From Bacillota bacterium (GTDB lineage Bacteria; Bacillota; Sulfobacillia; Sulfobacillales; JAIMBI01), in NCBI GenBank assembly GCA_021820465.1, contig JAKADP010000002.1, forward strand, positions 48,456-112,455: a stretch of 64,000 nt of DNA, written 5' to 3'. Positions within the stretch are counted from its first letter, which is position 1, and the number at the start of each line of letters is the position of its first letter. Under the pieces are notes generated by a model. It was not told where the DNA came from. It ran no database searches and saw only the letters and a list, made by a program, of their open reading frames with translations. The position numbers were made by a program, and so were the translations under genes. Shown here in pieces: positions 60,927-64,000 of the stretch.

Positions 60927-62490
60927 CCACCAGGCGGCCATGCGCCGCCTCATGGTGGTGCTGGCGGCGGGCATGGCCTACGCATTTGTGTTTGTCGTCC
61001 GCTACCGAGGCCTGTGGGTGGAAAACGACACGGCGTTTTTCACACGGGACGCGGTGATGGCGGTCCGCCGGCACTCCGTGCTGTTTGCGGGAGAGTATCC
61101 CCACGGCTTTCTGTACACCGCGTGGCTGGCGTCGTTCCAATGGCTGGCCGGCGTGTCGCCGCCCGTGTTCAACACGGTCGTGGCTCCGTTCGTGGGCATG
61201 GCCCTGATGTTGCTGGCCGGCTACCTGTGCTATCGGGCGCTGACCCACTCGGAGCGTGCGGCGACCTTGGGCGCCTGGATGCTGCTGGCCATACCCGAGT
61301 TGGTGTTTTCGGCGGTGCGGGGCAACCACGAGAAATTGAACATCGCCATCCTGCTGCTGGGGCTCGCGGCGCTGGCGGCCAGCGTCCCCCGTCGGCCGGC
61401 CGGCGCCCCGACCGCGGAGCGCGTGCGGCAGTACACGTGGCTGGGTGTCTTTCTTCTCCTCATGCTGATGAATGCCGTGACCAACGACTACTTTGCCTCC
61501 ACGCTGGCGGCCGGGGGCCTCTTGGCTGCGGCATTTATGGTGGCCGCCCGGCGGCGGCTGAGATGGCCGGCGGCCGGTGTCGGACGTCTGGCCGCCCGGC
61601 TGGGCGCCGGCATGGCGGTGGCGGGCGGACTGGTGGTGTGGGTGATGCTGGCGGTGTACCCCCCGGCCGCCCAGGATTTCGCCCTGCTGTCCACCGCATC
61701 CGTCAAGCTGTGGCACCTGCTGCTGACCGGACGCGTGCACTCGAACCCCTATGCGGCGCCGGCCGCCCAATGGGCGGGCCGCCTGGCGTATCTGCTGGTG
61801 GCCTCATTTCGATGGATGATGTTTGGCGCGTCGCTGGTAGTGTTTGTCGCCTTTGGACGCCGATTGTGGGTGCGGCGGCGGGTTCCCGCCCCGCTCCTGC
61901 TGCTGTTGGCGCTGTACCTGGCCTTGGGGCTGTTGGTGGCGGTGGCGATCCCCATGGACTTTACGGGACTGGCGGCCGGCAGCAACCTCGAGGTGCGCAA
62001 CTTCACGTACTTTGCCCTGATGGCGGCGCCTCTCGCTGCCATGGGGCTGCTGGCCGTTTGGCGGCATCCCCGCGCGCGGGGTGCGGGGGGCTGGTCGGGC
62101 GTGGTGGTGGCCGGGCTGCTGGCGGCGGGCGTCGTCAAGGTGACGCTGGACCCGCTGGTGTCCAACGAGTGGATTTTCTACACGCCCGCTGAGCGGCAGG
62201 CGGTGGGGTTCTTTGTGGAGCACGCCCGCGGCGCGGGGCTCTGGACCGGTCCCGACAACCGATTGGTGTACATGGCGCAGAGTCTCTGGCCCGTGATCCC
62301 CCACGACAATGTGGTGATGGGCTTTAAGCCCCTACCCCTTACGGCCAACTTCTTGTGGTCGCCCGTGGTGGTGGCCAACACGCAGGCTCAGCACGGGATG
62401 CTGCCGCCCTATGCGGTCCAGAATCGGGTGTACGACGACGGCGGGGCCGCCATCTATCAAACGGTCCCGACAAGCCCATTTCAGCCGTGA
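60916..62490 (+). CDS. Polytopic membrane protein, probable GT-C glycosyltransferase
   Basis: A 524-residue protein with about ten transmembrane segments. After the first span the outside loop holds VENDTAFFTRDAV, acidic residues where GT-C enzymes (PMT/ArnT/GT39 type) have their catalytic acid. A soluble C-terminal part (from about 435) follows. It could transfer a sugar from a polyprenyl-phosphate donor to a glycan or protein; no specific family was established. ATG 60916 has AAGGGAGG 5 bases away. Its end overlaps the next, convergent gene by 10 bases. Confidence 0.7.
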   Translation: MNVDHQAAMRRLMVVLAAGMAYAFVFVVRYRGLWVENDTAFFTRDAVMAVRRHSVLFAGEYPHGFLYTAWLASFQWLAGVSPPVFNTVVAPFVGMALMLLAGYLCYRALTHSERAATLGAWMLLAIPELVFSAVRGNHEKLNIAILLLGLAALAASVPRRPAGAPTAERVRQYTWLGVFLLLMLMNAVTNDYFASTLAAGGLLAAAFMVAARRRLRWPAAGVGRLAARLGAGMAVAGGLVVWVMLAVYPPAAQDFALLSTASVKLWHLLLTGRVHSNPYAAPAAQWAGRLAYLLVASFRWMMFGASLVVFVAFGRRLWVRRRVPAPLLLLLALYLALGLLVAVAIPMDFTGLAAGSNLEVRNFTYFALMAAPLAAMGLLAVWRHPRARGAGGWSGVVVAGLLAAGVVKVTLDPLVSNEWIFYTPAERQAVGFFVEHARGAGLWTGPDNRLVYMAQSLWPVIPHDNVVMGFKPLPLTANFLWSPVVVANTQAQHGMLPPYAVQNRVYDDGGAAIYQTVPTSPFQP

Positions 62491-63626
62491 GCGGACGAGC
62501 CGGCGCGGTCGTAGATGGCCAGCGTGTCGCGGGCCGCTTGGGCCCAGCTAAATGGGCGGACGTGCGCGGGGCCACGCCGCCCCAATTCGCGCCGCCAACC
62601 GGGATTCCGGCACAGGCGGGCCAGCGCCCGGGCCAGCTCGTCCACGGACTCGGGATCCACCAGTAGCGCGGCGCCCTGCCCCACGGTGGAGAGCGGCGGT
62701 CGGTGGCTGGTCACCACGGCCACGCCAGATGCCATGGCTTCCAGCGGGGGCAGGCCGAAGCCCTCATCCAGGGAGGGGAACACCAGCATCATCGCGTTGG
62801 CGTACAGACCGGGCAAGTCCGCGTCCGGGACGGGCCCCAGAAACTCCACGCGGTCGGCCAGGCCGAGGACTCGCGCGTGTGCCTGCGCCGCCTCCAGCCG
62901 ACCCGGCCGCCACGCGCCGGCCACCACCAAGGACCAGGGCTGGCGGCGGTCCAGCCGCGCGACCGCGGCCAGCACGCGGTCGAGGTTCTTGTTGGGGGCG
63001 CCGCCCCCCACAAACAGCAGGTAAGGACGGTGGACGGCAAAGCGGCCGCGACCTTGCTCGGCTGGGGAGAAGCGTGCCCCCACCCCGGGGGGGACCACCG
63101 TCACCCGGTCGGCCGGCAGACCGAGCCGCGCCACCGCCGCGTCGCGCACCGCCTCGCTGAGCGTGATGACGTGGTGCGCCCGCGGCAGCCGGTGGCGGTA
63201 GTACACCTGCCAGCGCCACTGGCTCAGACGGGCCGAAAAACCTTGGCCTGGCGGGTCGTCCAGCGGCATGACATCGTGCAGGGTCACGACCGTGGCGGTG
63301 TGGGGATGGATGGCCACGCCATTGAAGTCGGGGGCATGGAAGACCCGAGGGTGGCCGCGGCGGAGCGCCGTGTGCAGGAAGAATTCGTTGTACAGCCAGT
63401 ATGCCTGTGCCGGCCGGTGGGCTCTCCACCCGAAAGTGGCGTGGGCGGCCACCTCGTCGGGGAGCCACTGGCGCCCCACGGTGCTGGCGAGGCAGGTGAT
63501 TCGGTCGGGCGCCAGCGCCACGAGGGCGCGGGTGAGCTCGCGCGTGTACGTCCCGACGCCTCGGAGCCGGTGCTCGGACTGCAGGGGCGTGGCATCAATC
63601 AGAATGTCCCACCGGTGTCCCATCAT
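62481..63626 (-). CDS. GT4-family glycosyltransferase
   Basis: A 381-residue GT-B enzyme: LIDATPLQSEHRLRGVGTYTREL at the start (mannosyltransferase-like Gly loop), VVTLHDVMPLDDPPG, HHVITLSEAVRDAAV, VVPPGVGARFSP, LLFVGGGAPNKNLDRVLAA, and the donor motif VFPSLDEGFGLPPLEAMASGVAVV. Such genes often build mannose-containing surface glycans. It is coupled to the next minus-strand gene (stop and start overlap). Confidence 0.87.
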   Translation of the reverse strand: MMGHRWDILIDATPLQSEHRLRGVGTYTRELTRALVALAPDRITCLASTVGRQWLPDEVAAHATFGWRAHRPAQAYWLYNEFFLHTALRRGHPRVFHAPDFNGVAIHPHTATVVTLHDVMPLDDPPGQGFSARLSQWRWQVYYRHRLPRAHHVITLSEAVRDAAVARLGLPADRVTVVPPGVGARFSPAEQGRGRFAVHRPYLLFVGGGAPNKNLDRVLAAVARLDRRQPWSLVVAGAWRPGRLEAAQAHARVLGLADRVEFLGPVPDADLPGLYANAMMLVFPSLDEGFGLPPLEAMASGVAVVTSHRPPLSTVGQGAALLVDPESVDELARALARLCRNPGWRRELGRRGPAHVRPFSWAQAARDTLAIYDRAGSSAHG

Positions 63627-64000
63627 CCGCCCACCAGCCCCCGGTACAGGTCAAGGACGGTGGCCGCTGTCGCGTCCCAGGTGAAGCGCTCAGCGCGCCG
63701 GCGCCCCTGGACGGCCAGCCGTCGCGCCAGCCCGTCGTCCGTCAGAAGGCGGATGACGGCCGCCGCGAGGGCATCGACGTCTTCCGGGTTGACCAAAATC
63801 GCTGCTTCGCCGGTGACCTCGGGCAGGGCGGAGCGGTTGGACGCCACGACCGGCACCCCGTGGGCCATGCCTTCGAGGGCGGGCAGCCCAAACCCTTCGT
63901 AGAGAGACGGAAACACCACCACCGCGGCGCCGGCGTATGCGGTCGCCAGCTGGTCATCGGATACGTAGCCTAAGTAGTGCACCCCGTCCGGGATTCCGGC
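63623..64000 (-). CDS. GT4-family glycosyltransferase, C-terminal part (partial)
   Basis: The reading frame enters from the right window edge and gives the C-terminal 125 residues of a GT4 glycosyltransferase: VHYLGYVSDDQLATAYAGA, then VVVFPSLYEGFGLPALEGMAHG and LPEVTGEAAILVNPEDVDAL. The N terminus lies outside the window. It is the upstream partner of the 62481-63626 transferase; the ATG of that gene overlaps this stop. Confidence 0.88.
   Translation of the reverse strand, partial: AGIPDGVHYLGYVSDDQLATAYAGAAVVVFPSLYEGFGLPALEGMAHGVPVVASNRSALPEVTGEAAILVNPEDVDALAAAVIRLLTDDGLARRLAVQGRRRAERFTWDATAATVLDLYRGLVGG

Overview
The window is one continuous stretch of a high-GC bacterial chromosome (about 70% G+C by eye, not computed). 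The lineage signals point to Bacillota. They are the gene order infC-rpmI-rplT-rRNA methylase-pheST-zapA-mutS2, a phenylalanine T-box, a SigI/RsgI pair, a CodY-type regulator and heavy GTG start use. High-GC early-branching Bacillota of the Sulfobacillus/Thermaerobacter type are the best guess. That placement is inference, because no rRNA gene is present. I saw no mobile elements, CRISPR arrays, tRNA genes or rRNA genes.

Positions 1-20,700 are housekeeping: translation (infC end, rpmI, rplT, TrmH-type methylase, T-box-controlled pheS-pheT, tyrS), division and DNA maintenance (zapA, mutS2, yebC, ruvC-ruvA-ruvB), nadE, the SigI/RsgI membrane-signalling pair and yajC. A FUSC-type membrane protein, a thioesterase, a TPR protein and one unrecognised gene between zapA and mutS2 are interspersed.

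Positions 20,700-30,800 are central and acyl-CoA metabolism. One tightly overlapping operon carries glutamate dehydrogenase, the methylmalonyl-CoA mutase large subunit, methylmalonyl-CoA epimerase, an acyl-CoA carboxyltransferase, a 59-residue epsilon-like protein and a biotin carrier protein. A 1-Cys peroxiredoxin faces it. An acyl-CoA ligase, an SDR dehydrogenase and a GAF-like/GGDEF protein follow.

Positions 30,800-45,800 are accessory membrane functions and nitrogen metabolism. An ABC system has two non-identical ATPases, only one of which keeps all catalytic residues, plus a large permease with a long extracytoplasmic part and a second membrane protein. Next come a D-threonine-aldolase-family enzyme, a short CodY facing the 5-oxoprolinase genes pxpB-pxpC-pxpA, a YCF48-type lipoprotein coupled to a YihY membrane protein, a slipin and penicillin-binding protein 2.

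Positions 46,000-64,000 form a cell-surface glycan locus: a DUF4012 protein, a Wzx-type flippase, all four enzymes for GDP-D-glycero-alpha-D-manno-heptose (HddC, HddA, GmhA, GmhB), at least six glycosyltransferases, a GT-C-like membrane protein and three proteins without clear family, including an 820-residue exported protein. Most neighbours overlap by 4 bases (GTGA/ATGA), which implies long translationally coupled operons.
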